DNA from: DASXTK01 sp050744325
GTDB lineage: Bacteria > Actinomycetota > Acidimicrobiia > Acidimicrobiales > VFJN01
DNA: 64,000 nt
Direction: 5' to 3'
NCBI GenBank assembly: GCA_050744325.1
Contig: JBOGHK010000086.1
Location: forward strand, 1-64,000
Program-made: the position numbers and the translations under genes
Shown: piece by piece, positions 17,484-26,045 of the stretch
How the letters are laid out: each line of letters begins with the position of its first letter
Position numbering within the stretch: the stretch's first letter is position 1
Notes under the pieces: generated by a model
What the model saw: only the letters and a program-made list of their open reading frames with translations
What the model was told of the DNA's origin: nothing
Databases searched by the model: none

Positions 17484-18986
17484 GTGGGCGTACCCGACGC
17501 TGGCAACCCAGTGCTCGCTCTGGACGGGATCTCCAAGCGCTTCGGCGCCACGGAGGCGCTCGTCGACGTGGGCCTCGAGCTGCGGCCGGGCGAGGTGCAC
17601 GCGGTGGTCGGCGAGAACGGCGCCGGCAAGTCCACGCTGATCAAGGTCGTCACCGGCATCCATCAGCCCGACCAGGGCAGCGTGGTCGTCGACGGCGAGG
17701 CCACGACGGTGCACGGGGCTGCCGACGCCCAACGGCTCGGCATCGCGGCGATCTACCAGGAGCCGTTGATCTTCCCCGACCTCAACGTGGCCGAGAACAT
17801 CTTCATCGGCCACCGCGACCAGGGCCGCATCGTGCGCTGGCGCAAGCTCTACCGCGACGCGGCCGAGATCCTCGACCGGCTCGACGTGCCGATCGACCCG
17901 CGCCTGCCTGCCAGCGGCCTGCCGGTCGCGGCGCAACAGGCCGTCGAGATCGCCAAGGCCATCTCGCTCGACGTCCGGGTGCTGATCATGGACGAGCCGA
18001 CGGCCTCGCTGTCGGCCCACGAGGTCGAGCGCCTGTTCCGCCAGGTGCGGGGGCTGCGGGATGGGGGGGTGTCGGTGCTGTTCGTCAGCCACCGGCTCGA
18101 CGAGGTGCTCGAGATCGCCGACGTGGTGACCGTCCTGCGCGACGGCCGATGGATCTCGACCCGGCCCTGCTCCGAGGTGACCCGGGCGAGCCTGATCGCC
18201 GAGATGGTCGGACGCGACGTGTCGGACTTCTTCGCCCGCACCGAGCACCCCGCCGGCGAGGTCGTGTTGCGGGTCGCCGGCCTCCGCCGTGCCGGCAGCT
18301 TCTCGGACGTGACCTTCGAGCTGCGGCGCGGCGAGGTGCTCGGGTTCGCCGGCCTGGTCGGCGCCGGCCGCACCGACGTGGGCCTGGCCCTGTTCGGCAT
18401 CGAGCCGGCCGACGCCGGCACGATCGAGCTGGACGGCGCGCCGGTCACGATCCGGACGCCACGCGACGCGCTCGACCACGGCATCGCCTACCTGTCCGAG
18501 GACCGGCGCCAATTAGGCCTGTCTCTGCCCCAGTCGATCACCACCAACATCACGCTGCCCTCGCTGCGGTCCTACGTCGCACGTCTGGGGTTGGTCGACC
18601 GCACCGCAGAGCGCAAGGCCGCCGAGCGCTTGCGGGACCGGCTGGGGATCCGCGCCGCCAGCCTCGACCAGCCCGTGGGCCAGCTGTCCGGAGGCAACCA
18701 GCAGAAGACGATGCTCGCCAAGTGGCTCGACACCGACCCGGCGGTGCTGATCCTCGACGAGCCGACCCGGGGCATCGACGTCGGCAGCAAGGCCGACGTC
18801 CACGGCTTCGTCGACGAACTGGCCCGGTCGGGGATGGCGGTGATCCTCATCTCCTCGGACCTCCCCGAGGTGCTGGCGATGAGCGACCGGGTGCTGGTCA
18901 TGCGAGACGGCCGGCAGATGGGCGTGTTCGCCCGGGCCGACGCCGACGAGGAACGCATCATGACCGCTGCGGTCGGTGCCGCATGA
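17484..18986 (+). CDS. rhaT: L-rhamnose ABC importer, ATP-binding protein
   Basis: The 500-residue protein has two fused ABC ATPase domains, as in CUT2-type importers (RbsA/MglA/RhaT). The first has Walker A GENGAGKST near residue 47 and QQAVEIAKA/LIMDEPTASLS. The second has the degenerate GLVGAGRTD Walker A and LSGGNQQKTMLAKWL, then LILDEPTRGIDVG. GTG 17484 follows AGGGGGGAC; the in-frame start at 17412 would contain the operator and is rejected. It is the first gene of a coupled operon with two permeases, a binding protein and the rhamnose enzymes, which gives the substrate assignment. The symbol follows the RhaSTPQ naming of rhizobia. Confidence 0.9.
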   Translation: MGVPDAGNPVLALDGISKRFGATEALVDVGLELRPGEVHAVVGENGAGKSTLIKVVTGIHQPDQGSVVVDGEATTVHGAADAQRLGIAAIYQEPLIFPDLNVAENIFIGHRDQGRIVRWRKLYRDAAEILDRLDVPIDPRLPASGLPVAAQQAVEIAKAISLDVRVLIMDEPTASLSAHEVERLFRQVRGLRDGGVSVLFVSHRLDEVLEIADVVTVLRDGRWISTRPCSEVTRASLIAEMVGRDVSDFFARTEHPAGEVVLRVAGLRRAGSFSDVTFELRRGEVLGFAGLVGAGRTDVGLALFGIEPADAGTIELDGAPVTIRTPRDALDHGIAYLSEDRRQLGLSLPQSITTNITLPSLRSYVARLGLVDRTAERKAAERLRDRLGIRAASLDQPVGQLSGGNQQKTMLAKWLDTDPAVLILDEPTRGIDVGSKADVHGFVDELARSGMAVILISSDLPEVLAMSDRVLVMRDGRQMGVFARADADEERIMTAAVGAA

Positions 18987-20167
18987 GCCGCCCCGGGCGA
19001 GCCGTGCAGCCGGACGCCGCCGCCCACCGAGCCACCGACGGGGGACGCACGAGCTCGCGCCCGCTGGGCCCAGGGCTGTGGATCCGGCCGGAACGGATCA
19101 AGGAGCTGTCGCTCGCCGGGGTGCTGGTCGTCACCGCGCTGCTGTTCAGCCTGCTGGTCGACGACTACCTGACCGGCCGGTTCTTCAACCGCGTGACCAC
19201 CAGCGTGGCGATCACCGCGGTGCTCGCCGTCGCGCAGAGCCTGGTGATCCTGACCCGCAACATCGACCTGTCGGTCGGATCCATCGTCGGGGTCACCGCC
19301 TATGTGACCGGCGAGCACCTCGTCGACCATCCCGACACGCCCGCGGTGCAGGCCGTCGGCATGGCCATGCTGATCGGCGGCGGGCTCGGGCTGGTGAACG
19401 GGATCCTGGTGGCCTACGGGAAGGTGCCGGCGATCGTGGTCACGCTGGGCACGCTGGCGATCTACCGCAGCTGGCTGATCGAGCACGCCGACGGGCAGAC
19501 GATCACCACCGACTCGCTGCCCGGCTGGGTGGTCGACTTCCCGCAGCGCACGGTGTTCGGCGTCGGCGATCTCGATCTCCGGGGTGTCTTCGCGATCACT
19601 CTGGCGTTGGTCGTCGTGCTGCAGCTGGCCCTCGGGCGGTTGCGTTGGGGCCGTCGCCTCTACGCCATCGGTTCGAACCCCGAGGCCGCGGCGCAGTCGG
19701 GTCTTCCACAGCAGCGCCTGGTGCTGAGCGCGTTCGCCGGGTGCGGGGCGTTGTCGGGGCTGGCCGGGTTCCTGTTCCTGTCGAGGTTCGGCACGATCAC
19801 GGTCGTCGCCGGTCAAGGCCTCGAGCTCGACTCGGTCGCTGCCGCCGTGGTCGGCGGGGTCAGCATCCTCGGCGGGGCAGGAACCCTGGTCGGAGCCCTG
19901 CTGGGAGCGCTGTTGATCAACCTGCTCGACCTGAGCCTGGTGCGGGTCGAGCAGGTCAGCGAGTTCTGGCGGAACGCCATCCTGGGGACGCTGATCCTCG
20001 CCGCGGTGGTCGGCGACGTCGCGCTGGGCCGGTGGTTCCGCCGGAGGCTCTCGATCGAGGGCCGGCCCACCCGTGCCATTACCGGTTCTGTGACCCGAAG
20101 CGTCGCTCAATCGCGGGACGGTTCAGGACACAGGACGACCGAGCCGGCGGGGGCGCACGATGCCTGA
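18983..20167 (+). CDS. rhaP: L-rhamnose ABC importer, permease 1
   Basis: The 394-residue CUT2-family permease has eight to ten hydrophobic helices and the conserved NIDLSVGSIVG motif near residue 95. GSNPEAAAQSGL is followed by the C-terminal signature VVGGVSILGGAGTLVG. The start overlaps the ATPase stop by ATGA. The C-terminal tail of about 40 residues after the last helix is polar and Arg-rich, longer than usual. It forms the channel with the second permease. Confidence 0.88.
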   Translation: MSRPGRAVQPDAAAHRATDGGRTSSRPLGPGLWIRPERIKELSLAGVLVVTALLFSLLVDDYLTGRFFNRVTTSVAITAVLAVAQSLVILTRNIDLSVGSIVGVTAYVTGEHLVDHPDTPAVQAVGMAMLIGGGLGLVNGILVAYGKVPAIVVTLGTLAIYRSWLIEHADGQTITTDSLPGWVVDFPQRTVFGVGDLDLRGVFAITLALVVVLQLALGRLRWGRRLYAIGSNPEAAAQSGLPQQRLVLSAFAGCGALSGLAGFLFLSRFGTITVVAGQGLELDSVAAAVVGGVSILGGAGTLVGALLGALLINLLDLSLVRVEQVSEFWRNAILGTLILAAVVGDVALGRWFRRRLSIEGRPTRAITGSVTRSVAQSRDGSGHRTTEPAGAHDA

Positions 20168-21152
20168 GGCGCTGCGGAACCGCAGCTGGGAGCTGCTGCT
20201 GGCCGCGGTGCTGGTGGCGACCGTGGTCTACAACACCACCCAGTCCGACGTGTACCTCGACGTCGACAACTTCGTGAACCTGTTCCACCTGTCGATCGAG
20301 AAGGTCATCGTCGTCGTGATCATGACCTTCGTCATCGTCAACGGCGAGATCGACCTGTCGGTGGCCTCGGTGATGGCGTTCGCGGCGGCCGTGCTCGCGT
20401 CGCTGCACGAGGGCGGCGCGGTCCCGTTCCCGGTGGCGATCGTGATCGCCCTGCTCGCAGCGAGCGCGGCCGGGTTCCTGCAAGGGATCGTGGTGGCCAA
20501 GACCGGCCTGCCGTCGCTGGTGGTCACCCTGGCCGGGCTGATCGCCTTCCGCGGCGCGGCCCGCGTGCTGGTGGAGGACCGCTCGGTGGGTGACTTCCCC
20601 GAGTGGTTCGGGCGCCTCGGCCGGCGCGACCTGGTCGGCCCGCTGCCGTTCGCCCTGATCCTGTTCTTCGTCGGCCTTGCCGTCGGTGCCGTCGTGCTGC
20701 ACCGCTCGGCGTTCGGGCGCAAGGTCTACGTCATCGGCAACAGCGCCGAGGTCGCCCGGTACTCGGGGATCGACGTCGGCCGGGTCAAGGTCGCCCTGTT
20801 CACGGCGTCAGGGCTGGTGGCGGGCATCGCGGGCGTGCTGTTCGCGGCCCGGCTGGGGTCGGTGCGGGCCAACATCGGCGACGGCTTCGAGCTGGACATC
20901 ATCACGATCGTGCTGCTCGGTGGGGTGAGCATCTTCGGCGGCACCGGGAACCTCGTCGGCGTCGCGCTGTCGGTCCTCGTGGTGCTCAACCTCCGCAACG
21001 GCATGAGCCTGGCCCGCGTCGAGGACACGATCCAGACCGGCGTCGTCGGCGGGCTGCTGATCGCCTCGGTGCTCGCGCAGAACCTGCTCGACCGGATGCT
21101 CACGTTCTCTACGGCCTCCCAACGACTACAGGAGAAGAGGGGGAGTACATGA
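20160..21152 (+). CDS. rhaQ: L-rhamnose ABC importer, permease 2
   Basis: The 330-residue CUT2-family permease has NGEIDLSVASVMAFAAA, GNSAEVARYSGIDV and LLGGVSIFGGTGNLVG, the same family motifs as its partner. It overlaps the first permease by eight bases and the binding-protein gene by ATGA, so the four transport genes are tightly coupled. Paired, non-identical permeases are typical of rhamnose and AI-2 type CUT2 importers. Assignment of P versus Q between the two is by order only. Confidence 0.88.
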   Translation: MPEALRNRSWELLLAAVLVATVVYNTTQSDVYLDVDNFVNLFHLSIEKVIVVVIMTFVIVNGEIDLSVASVMAFAAAVLASLHEGGAVPFPVAIVIALLAASAAGFLQGIVVAKTGLPSLVVTLAGLIAFRGAARVLVEDRSVGDFPEWFGRLGRRDLVGPLPFALILFFVGLAVGAVVLHRSAFGRKVYVIGNSAEVARYSGIDVGRVKVALFTASGLVAGIAGVLFAARLGSVRANIGDGFELDIITIVLLGGVSIFGGTGNLVGVALSVLVVLNLRNGMSLARVEDTIQTGVVGGLLIASVLAQNLLDRMLTFSTASQRLQEKRGST

Positions 21153-22234
21153 AGATGCGACAGCAGCGGCTGGTGGCCGCACTGGTGGCGTCCGCGCTCC
21201 TCGCCGCGGCGTGCGGCGGGGACGACGACGACACCGAGTCAGGGGGCGAGGACGAGGGCGGCAGCGACGCCGCTGCCGAGACCGTCACGATCGAGGGCGG
21301 CGACGACATGGACGCCATCCTCCTGCCGAAGTGCCTCGGCATCGCCGTGTTCGACCAGGCCAACGAAGGCGCGCAAGAGGCGGCCGAGGAGCTGGGCACC
21401 AGCGAGGCCGAGTTCCTCGGACCGGCGACGTGCGAGGACCCGACGGGCCAGATCGACACGATGACCAACGCCGCCACCCAGGGGGTCGACGCGGTCATGA
21501 TCTCCAACAACGCGGGCGAGCAGATCCAGTCCGGCGTCGACGCGGCCGCCGACGCCGACGTGGCGGTGGTGAGCTGGGACTCGCCGATCCCCTCCGGTGA
21601 GGGCGAGAGCCTGTTCGTGGCCCAGGTCGACTTCGACGAGACCGGGGTCGTGATGGCCGACATGGCGTTGAACGTCCTGGGCGACGACGGCGGGCAGCTG
21701 GCGATCCTGTCGGCATCGCCCGACGCCGCCAACCAGAACGCCTGGATCGCCGCGTTCGAGGAGGCCTTGGCCGACCCGCAGTACGAAGGCATCGAGGTCG
21801 TCGACACGGTCTACGGCAACGACGACGCCGACGAGTCCTACAACCAGGCACTCGCGCTGGTCGACTCCAACCCGGACCTCGAGCTGATCATGGCGCCCAC
21901 CACCGTGGGCATCGCCGCGGCGGCCAAGGCCATGTCCGACGAGGGGCTCTGCGACCAGATCAAGGTGTCGGGGCTCGGCCTGCCGGACGAGATGCGGGAG
22001 TACACGGAGAGCGACTGCGCGCCGGAGTTCGCGCTGTGGAGCTTCGTCGACCTCGGCTACCTGACCTACTACGCGACCTACGGGATCGCCACGGGGCAGA
22101 TCGAGGCGGTCGAGGGCCAGACCTTCGTCGCCGGGCGGATGGGCGAGTACACGATCGAGACCGACCCCACCCGTGACCAGGGGCTGCGCATCGTGATGGG
22201 CCCGTTCTCCGTCTACACCGCGGACAACATCTAG
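21149..22234 (+). CDS. rhaS: L-rhamnose ABC importer, substrate-binding lipoprotein
   Basis: The 361-residue periplasmic-binding-protein-like lipoprotein has a signal peptide ending in a lipobox at Cys22 (LAAAC), followed by an acidic Asp/Gly linker and a type I sugar-binding fold. Landmarks are LGIAVFDQANEGAQEAAEEL, TNAATQGVDAVMISNNAG, VVSWDSPIP and DSNPDLELIMAPTTVG. ATG 21149 has AGGGGGAG upstream. It would deliver rhamnose to the two permeases. The stop is followed after four bases by a long hairpin (22239-22282), a position often used to raise expression of the binding protein over downstream genes. Confidence 0.9.
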   Translation: MKMRQQRLVAALVASALLAAACGGDDDDTESGGEDEGGSDAAAETVTIEGGDDMDAILLPKCLGIAVFDQANEGAQEAAEELGTSEAEFLGPATCEDPTGQIDTMTNAATQGVDAVMISNNAGEQIQSGVDAAADADVAVVSWDSPIPSGEGESLFVAQVDFDETGVVMADMALNVLGDDGGQLAILSASPDAANQNAWIAAFEEALADPQYEGIEVVDTVYGNDDADESYNQALALVDSNPDLELIMAPTTVGIAAAAKAMSDEGLCDQIKVSGLGLPDEMREYTESDCAPEFALWSFVDLGYLTYYATYGIATGQIEAVEGQTFVAGRMGEYTIETDPTRDQGLRIVMGPFSVYTADNI

Positions 22235-22238
22235 AAGT

Positions 22239-22282
22239 TCTGGTCGCGCTCAGGCCCTGATCGGGCACTGAGCGCGACCAGA
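22239..22282. terminator. Intercistronic long hairpin after rhaS
   Basis: TCTGGTCGCGCTCAG and CTGAGCGCGACCAGA are perfect 15-base arms. Inside the 14-base loop, GCCC and GGGC pair again around TGATC. It lies between the binding-protein stop and the mutarotase start. It probably stabilises the upstream message or partly stops transcription, since the operon continues past it. Confidence 0.7.
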
Positions 22283-22296
22283 CGTAGAGAGGAACC

Positions 22297-22617
22297 ATGA
22301 ACCGAGTGGGTTTCACGTTGCAGGTCAAGGTCGAGCGGATCGACGAGTACCGCCGCCGGCACGCCGAGGTGTGGGTCGAGATGCTTGACGCGCTGCGCCG
22401 CTGCGGGTGGCACAACTACTCGCTGTTCCTGCGGGACGACGGCACGCTGTTCGGCTACCTCGAGACGCCGGGATCGTTCGACGACGCGCTCTCGGCGATG
22501 GCGGCCGAGCCGGTGAACGCCCGGTGGCAGGCCGAGATGGCCGACTTCTTCGACGGCGGCGGCCGACCCGCGGACCAGATGATGCGGTCGCTCGACGAGG
22601 TGTTCCACCTTGCGTGA
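22297..22617 (+). CDS. rhaM: L-rhamnose mutarotase
   Basis: The 106-residue protein is a RhaM-family mutarotase that interconverts alpha- and beta-L-rhamnose, supplying the anomer used by the isomerase. The dimeric alpha/beta-barrel family signature is clear: FTLQVKVERIDEYRRRHAEVW with the catalytic His22, then CGWHNYSLFLRDDGTLFGYLE and the C-terminal WQAEMADFF. ATG 22297 has AGAGAGGA eight bases upstream. The next gene overlaps its end by eight bases. Confidence 0.93.
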   Translation: MNRVGFTLQVKVERIDEYRRRHAEVWVEMLDALRRCGWHNYSLFLRDDGTLFGYLETPGSFDDALSAMAAEPVNARWQAEMADFFDGGGRPADQMMRSLDEVFHLA

Positions 22618-24649
22618 GCCCGACGAGGTGGAGGCGCTGCTGAAGCGGTCGCACGCGCTCGGGGCCGACCCGACCGTGACCAACTACGGCGGCGGCAACA
22701 CCTCGTGCAAGGTCACGGGGACCGACCCGGTGAGCGGCGGACCGGTCGAGCTGCTGTACGTCAAGGGCTCGGGCGGCGATCTCGGCACCCTTACCACCGA
22801 CGGCCTGGCCGTGCTCACGCTGGACCGGGTCCGGGCGCTTCGGCACACCTACCGCGGCCCCGACCACGAGGACGAGATGGTCGAGCGGTTCGACCATTGC
22901 CGGTACGGCCGCGGCGGCGCGGCACCGTCGATCGACACGGCGATGCACGTGTTCGTCGACGCTCCGCACGTCGATCACCTCCACCCGGACGCCGTGATCG
23001 CGCTCGCCGCAGCGGCCGACGGCGCCGCGCTCACCGAGGCGTGCTACGGACGTGACCTGGCCTGGGTCCCCTGGCGTCGGCCGGGCTTCGAGCTGGGACT
23101 GCAGATCGGCGCCCTGCACCGCGACAACCCCGGCCTGCGCGGCGTGGTCCTGGGCGGCCACGGGCTCACCACATGGGGCGCCACCGCGGAGGAGTGCCAA
23201 GCCACCTCGCTGGACGTGATCCGCCGCGCCGACCGGTTCGTCGCCGAGCACGGACGCCCGGATCCGCTCGGCACGGTCCGACCTGGCTACGGGTCTCTGC
23301 CGGCCCTGGAACGCCGCCGCCTCGCCGGGCGCCTGGGGCCACACATCCGGGGGATGTGCTCGACCGACCGCCGGGTGGTGGGCCGCTTCGACGACAGCGA
23401 CCTCATCCTGGACTTCCTCGCCCGGGAGGCGGCGCCGCGCCTGGTGCCGCTCGGCACCTCGTGCCCCGACCACTTCCTGCGCACCAAGGTGCGGCCGCTG
23501 CTGCTCGACCTGCCGCCGAGCGCGCCGATCGGCGAGCTGGTCGCGCGGCTGCGCGAGCTGCATACCGGCTACCGCGACGACTACGCCGCCTACTACCAGC
23601 GCCACGCCCGCCCCGAGTCGCCGGCGATGCGCGGCGCCGACCCGGTGATCGTGCTGGTGCCCGGGGTCGGCATGTTCAGCTTTGGCGCCGACGCCCGCGC
23701 GGCGCGGATCGCGGGCGACTTCTACGTGAACGCGATCAACGTCATGCGAGGGGCCGAGGCGGTGTCGACGTACGCGCCGATCGACGAGGCCGAGAAGTTC
23801 CGCATCGAGTACTGGGAGCTGGAGGAGGCCAAGCTGCGCCGCCTCCCACCGCCGCAGCCGCTGTCCGGGCGGGTCGCGCTGGTCACCGGCGCCGCGTCCG
23901 GGATCGGCCGGGCGATCGCGACCCGGCTGGCGGGGGAGGGGGCGGCGGTCGTGGTCGCCGACCGTGACCGGAAGGGCGCGGCCACCGTGGCCGAGGCGCT
24001 CGGCGGGCCGGACGCCGCAGTCCCGGTCGACGTCGACGTCACCGACGAGCAGGAGGTCGTCGACGCGGTCCTCGAGGCGTGCGCCACCTACGGCGGGATC
24101 GACCTTGTGGTCAACAACGCCGGCCTGTCGATCTCCAAGCCGCTGCTGGACACGACACTGGCGGACTGGGACCTCCACCACGACGTGATGGCCCGGGGCT
24201 CGTTCCTGGTCAGCCGCGAGGCGGCGCGGGCCATGGGTGACCAGGGGCTGTCGGGTGATGTGGTCTACGTCGTGTCGAAGAACGCCGTGGTCGCGGGCCG
24301 CGACAACGTGGCCTACGCCGCGGCCAAGGCGGACCAGGCGCACCAGGTGCGGCTACTGGCCACCGAGCTCGGCCCGCTGGGCGTGCGGGTCAACGGCGTC
24401 AACCCCGACGGCGTGGTGCAGGGATCGGGCATCTTCGCCGGGGGATGGCGCGAGCAGCGGGCCAAGGTCTACGGCGTGCCGCCCACCGAGCTCGGCCAGT
24501 TCTACGCCGGGCGCACGCTGCTGCGAACCGAGATACTTCCAGAACACGTGGCCGCCGCGGTGTTCGCGCTAGTCGGCGGTGAGCTGAGCTTGACCACCGG
24601 GGCCATCGTCCCGGTCGACGGGGGCGTGCCGATGGGCTTCCTGCGTTAG
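22610..24649 (+). CDS. rhaD: Bifunctional L-rhamnulose-1-phosphate aldolase / L-lactaldehyde dehydrogenase
   Basis: The 679-residue fusion has two parts. Residues about 1-410 are a class II aldolase/adducin-type domain (NYGGGNTSCKV, GHGLTTWG, CPDHFLRTK) that splits L-rhamnulose-1-phosphate. From about 420 there is a short-chain dehydrogenase (GRVALVTGAASGIGRAIATR, NNAGLSISKP, YAAAKADQ) that oxidises L-lactaldehyde to lactate. This RhaEW-type fusion is known from Bacillus, rhizobia and actinobacteria. The first codon is TTG at 22610, overlapping rhaM by eight bases; GTG 22628 is an alternative. The symbol is by function. Confidence 0.92.
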   Translation: MREPDEVEALLKRSHALGADPTVTNYGGGNTSCKVTGTDPVSGGPVELLYVKGSGGDLGTLTTDGLAVLTLDRVRALRHTYRGPDHEDEMVERFDHCRYGRGGAAPSIDTAMHVFVDAPHVDHLHPDAVIALAAAADGAALTEACYGRDLAWVPWRRPGFELGLQIGALHRDNPGLRGVVLGGHGLTTWGATAEECQATSLDVIRRADRFVAEHGRPDPLGTVRPGYGSLPALERRRLAGRLGPHIRGMCSTDRRVVGRFDDSDLILDFLAREAAPRLVPLGTSCPDHFLRTKVRPLLLDLPPSAPIGELVARLRELHTGYRDDYAAYYQRHARPESPAMRGADPVIVLVPGVGMFSFGADARAARIAGDFYVNAINVMRGAEAVSTYAPIDEAEKFRIEYWELEEAKLRRLPPPQPLSGRVALVTGAASGIGRAIATRLAGEGAAVVVADRDRKGAATVAEALGGPDAAVPVDVDVTDEQEVVDAVLEACATYGGIDLVVNNAGLSISKPLLDTTLADWDLHHDVMARGSFLVSREAARAMGDQGLSGDVVYVVSKNAVVAGRDNVAYAAAKADQAHQVRLLATELGPLGVRVNGVNPDGVVQGSGIFAGGWREQRAKVYGVPPTELGQFYAGRTLLRTEILPEHVAAAVFALVGGELSLTTGAIVPVDGGVPMGFLR

Positions 24650-24658
24650 GGGGACACG

Positions 24659-25954
24659 ATGAGCGAAACGATCGAGATGACGAGGATCCACGAGGAGAAC
24701 GAGCTGCGGCGCTCTTGGCACGAGCCCGACCTCGCGCATGCGCTCGACGTGGTCGGCCGGGCGGGGATCGACGGCGAGGCGGTGGTCGCGGAGGTCGCCC
24801 GGTTCGGGGTCGCCGCACCGTCGTGGGCCGTGGGCACCGGCGGCACCCGCTTCGGTCGCTTCCCGGGCGGGGGAGAGCCCCGCGACACCTACGAGAAGAT
24901 CGACGACGTCGCCGCGCTCCACGCGCTCACCGGCGCCAACCCCACGGTCAGCCTGCATGTCCCCTGGGACGACCCGGGCGACGACGCGGCCACGCTGCGA
25001 CGCCACGCCGAAGAGCGGGGCATCGACTTCGACGCGATGAACTCCAACACCTTCCAGGACAACCCGTCGACCACCCGGGGCGGCGAGATCTCCTACAAGT
25101 TCGGCAGCCTGGCCAGCGTCGACCCAGCGGTGCGTGAGGCCGCGATCGAGCACAACCACTACGTGGTCGACCTCGGGATCGCTCTGGGCTCGCGCGCGCT
25201 CACCGTGTGGCTGGCCGACGGTATGAACCATCCTGGCCAGGCCAGCTTCCGGGGGCAGTTCGAGCGGGTGCTCGACGGCTTGCGGTCGATCTACGCCCAC
25301 GTGCCGGCCGACTGGGAGCTGTACGTCGAGCACAAGCCCTACGAACCGGCGTTCTACTCGTCGGTCAACAACGACTGGGGCACGTCGCTGCTGCTGGCGC
25401 AAGGCACGGGCGACCGGGCCAAGTGCCTGGTCGACCTGGGCCATCACCTGCCGAACACCAACATCGAGCAGGTGGTGTCGCGCCTGGCGATGGTCGGTCG
25501 GCTCGGCGGCTTCCACTTCAACGACTCGAAGTACGGCGACGACGACCTGACGGTCGGCTCGATCACGCCGTTCCAGCTGTACCTGATCATGCTCGAGCTG
25601 CTGGAGGCTGGCGGGGGGCGGATGCCGTCGCTCGCGTACATGATCGACGAGAGCCACAACCTCAAGGACCCCCTGGAGGACCTGATCCAAGCCACCGACG
25701 CGATCCAGCACGCGCTGGCCCAGGCGCTGTGCCTCAACCGCGCCGATCTGGTCGAGGCCCAGCAGGCCAACGATCCGGCCCGGGCCGCCGAGGTGTTGCA
25801 CCGGGCGTCGCGCACCGACGTGCGGCCACTGGTGGCGGAGGCGCGGCGCCGCAACGGGGCCGCCCTCGACCCGCTCGCCACCTACCGGGCGGTCGGGTAC
25901 CGGGCGGCGCGGATCGCCGACCGCGGCGCGGACACGGTGGCGACCGGCCTTTGA
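24659..25954 (+). CDS. rhaI: L-rhamnose isomerase (RhaI type)
   Basis: The 431-residue protein is the Pseudomonas stutzeri-type L-rhamnose isomerase, a metal-dependent TIM barrel unlike the E. coli RhaA type. Recognisable elements are MNSNTFQDNPSTTRGGEISYKFGS, VWLADGMNHPGQ, YVEHKPYEPAFYSSV, CLVDLGHHLPNTNIEQ and FHFNDSKYGDDDLTVG, which include the metal-binding acidic and His residues. It converts L-rhamnose to L-rhamnulose. ATG 24659 has GGGGG upstream, nine bases after the aldolase stop. Confidence 0.93.
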   Translation: MSETIEMTRIHEENELRRSWHEPDLAHALDVVGRAGIDGEAVVAEVARFGVAAPSWAVGTGGTRFGRFPGGGEPRDTYEKIDDVAALHALTGANPTVSLHVPWDDPGDDAATLRRHAEERGIDFDAMNSNTFQDNPSTTRGGEISYKFGSLASVDPAVREAAIEHNHYVVDLGIALGSRALTVWLADGMNHPGQASFRGQFERVLDGLRSIYAHVPADWELYVEHKPYEPAFYSSVNNDWGTSLLLAQGTGDRAKCLVDLGHHLPNTNIEQVVSRLAMVGRLGGFHFNDSKYGDDDLTVGSITPFQLYLIMLELLEAGGGRMPSLAYMIDESHNLKDPLEDLIQATDAIQHALAQALCLNRADLVEAQQANDPARAAEVLHRASRTDVRPLVAEARRRNGAALDPLATYRAVGYRAARIADRGADTVATGL

Positions 25955-26045
25955 CCGAGCCCCCTCGCTTCCCGTTCCGGCGTTCGGGTGCCGCGAGCAC
26001 CACGACGGACGAACGCCGGGTCGAGGGTGCCGGGAGGACGGCACA

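Noticed and set aside
18572..20110. 512-codon minus-strand frame under the rhamnose transporter genes
   Set aside because: The composition is Gln/Asp/His/Arg-rich low complexity, as expected from antisense of permease codons.
22325..24343. 672-codon minus-strand frame opposite the aldolase gene
   Set aside because: The bifunctional aldolase/dehydrogenase on the plus strand has all expected motifs; the opposite frame has none.
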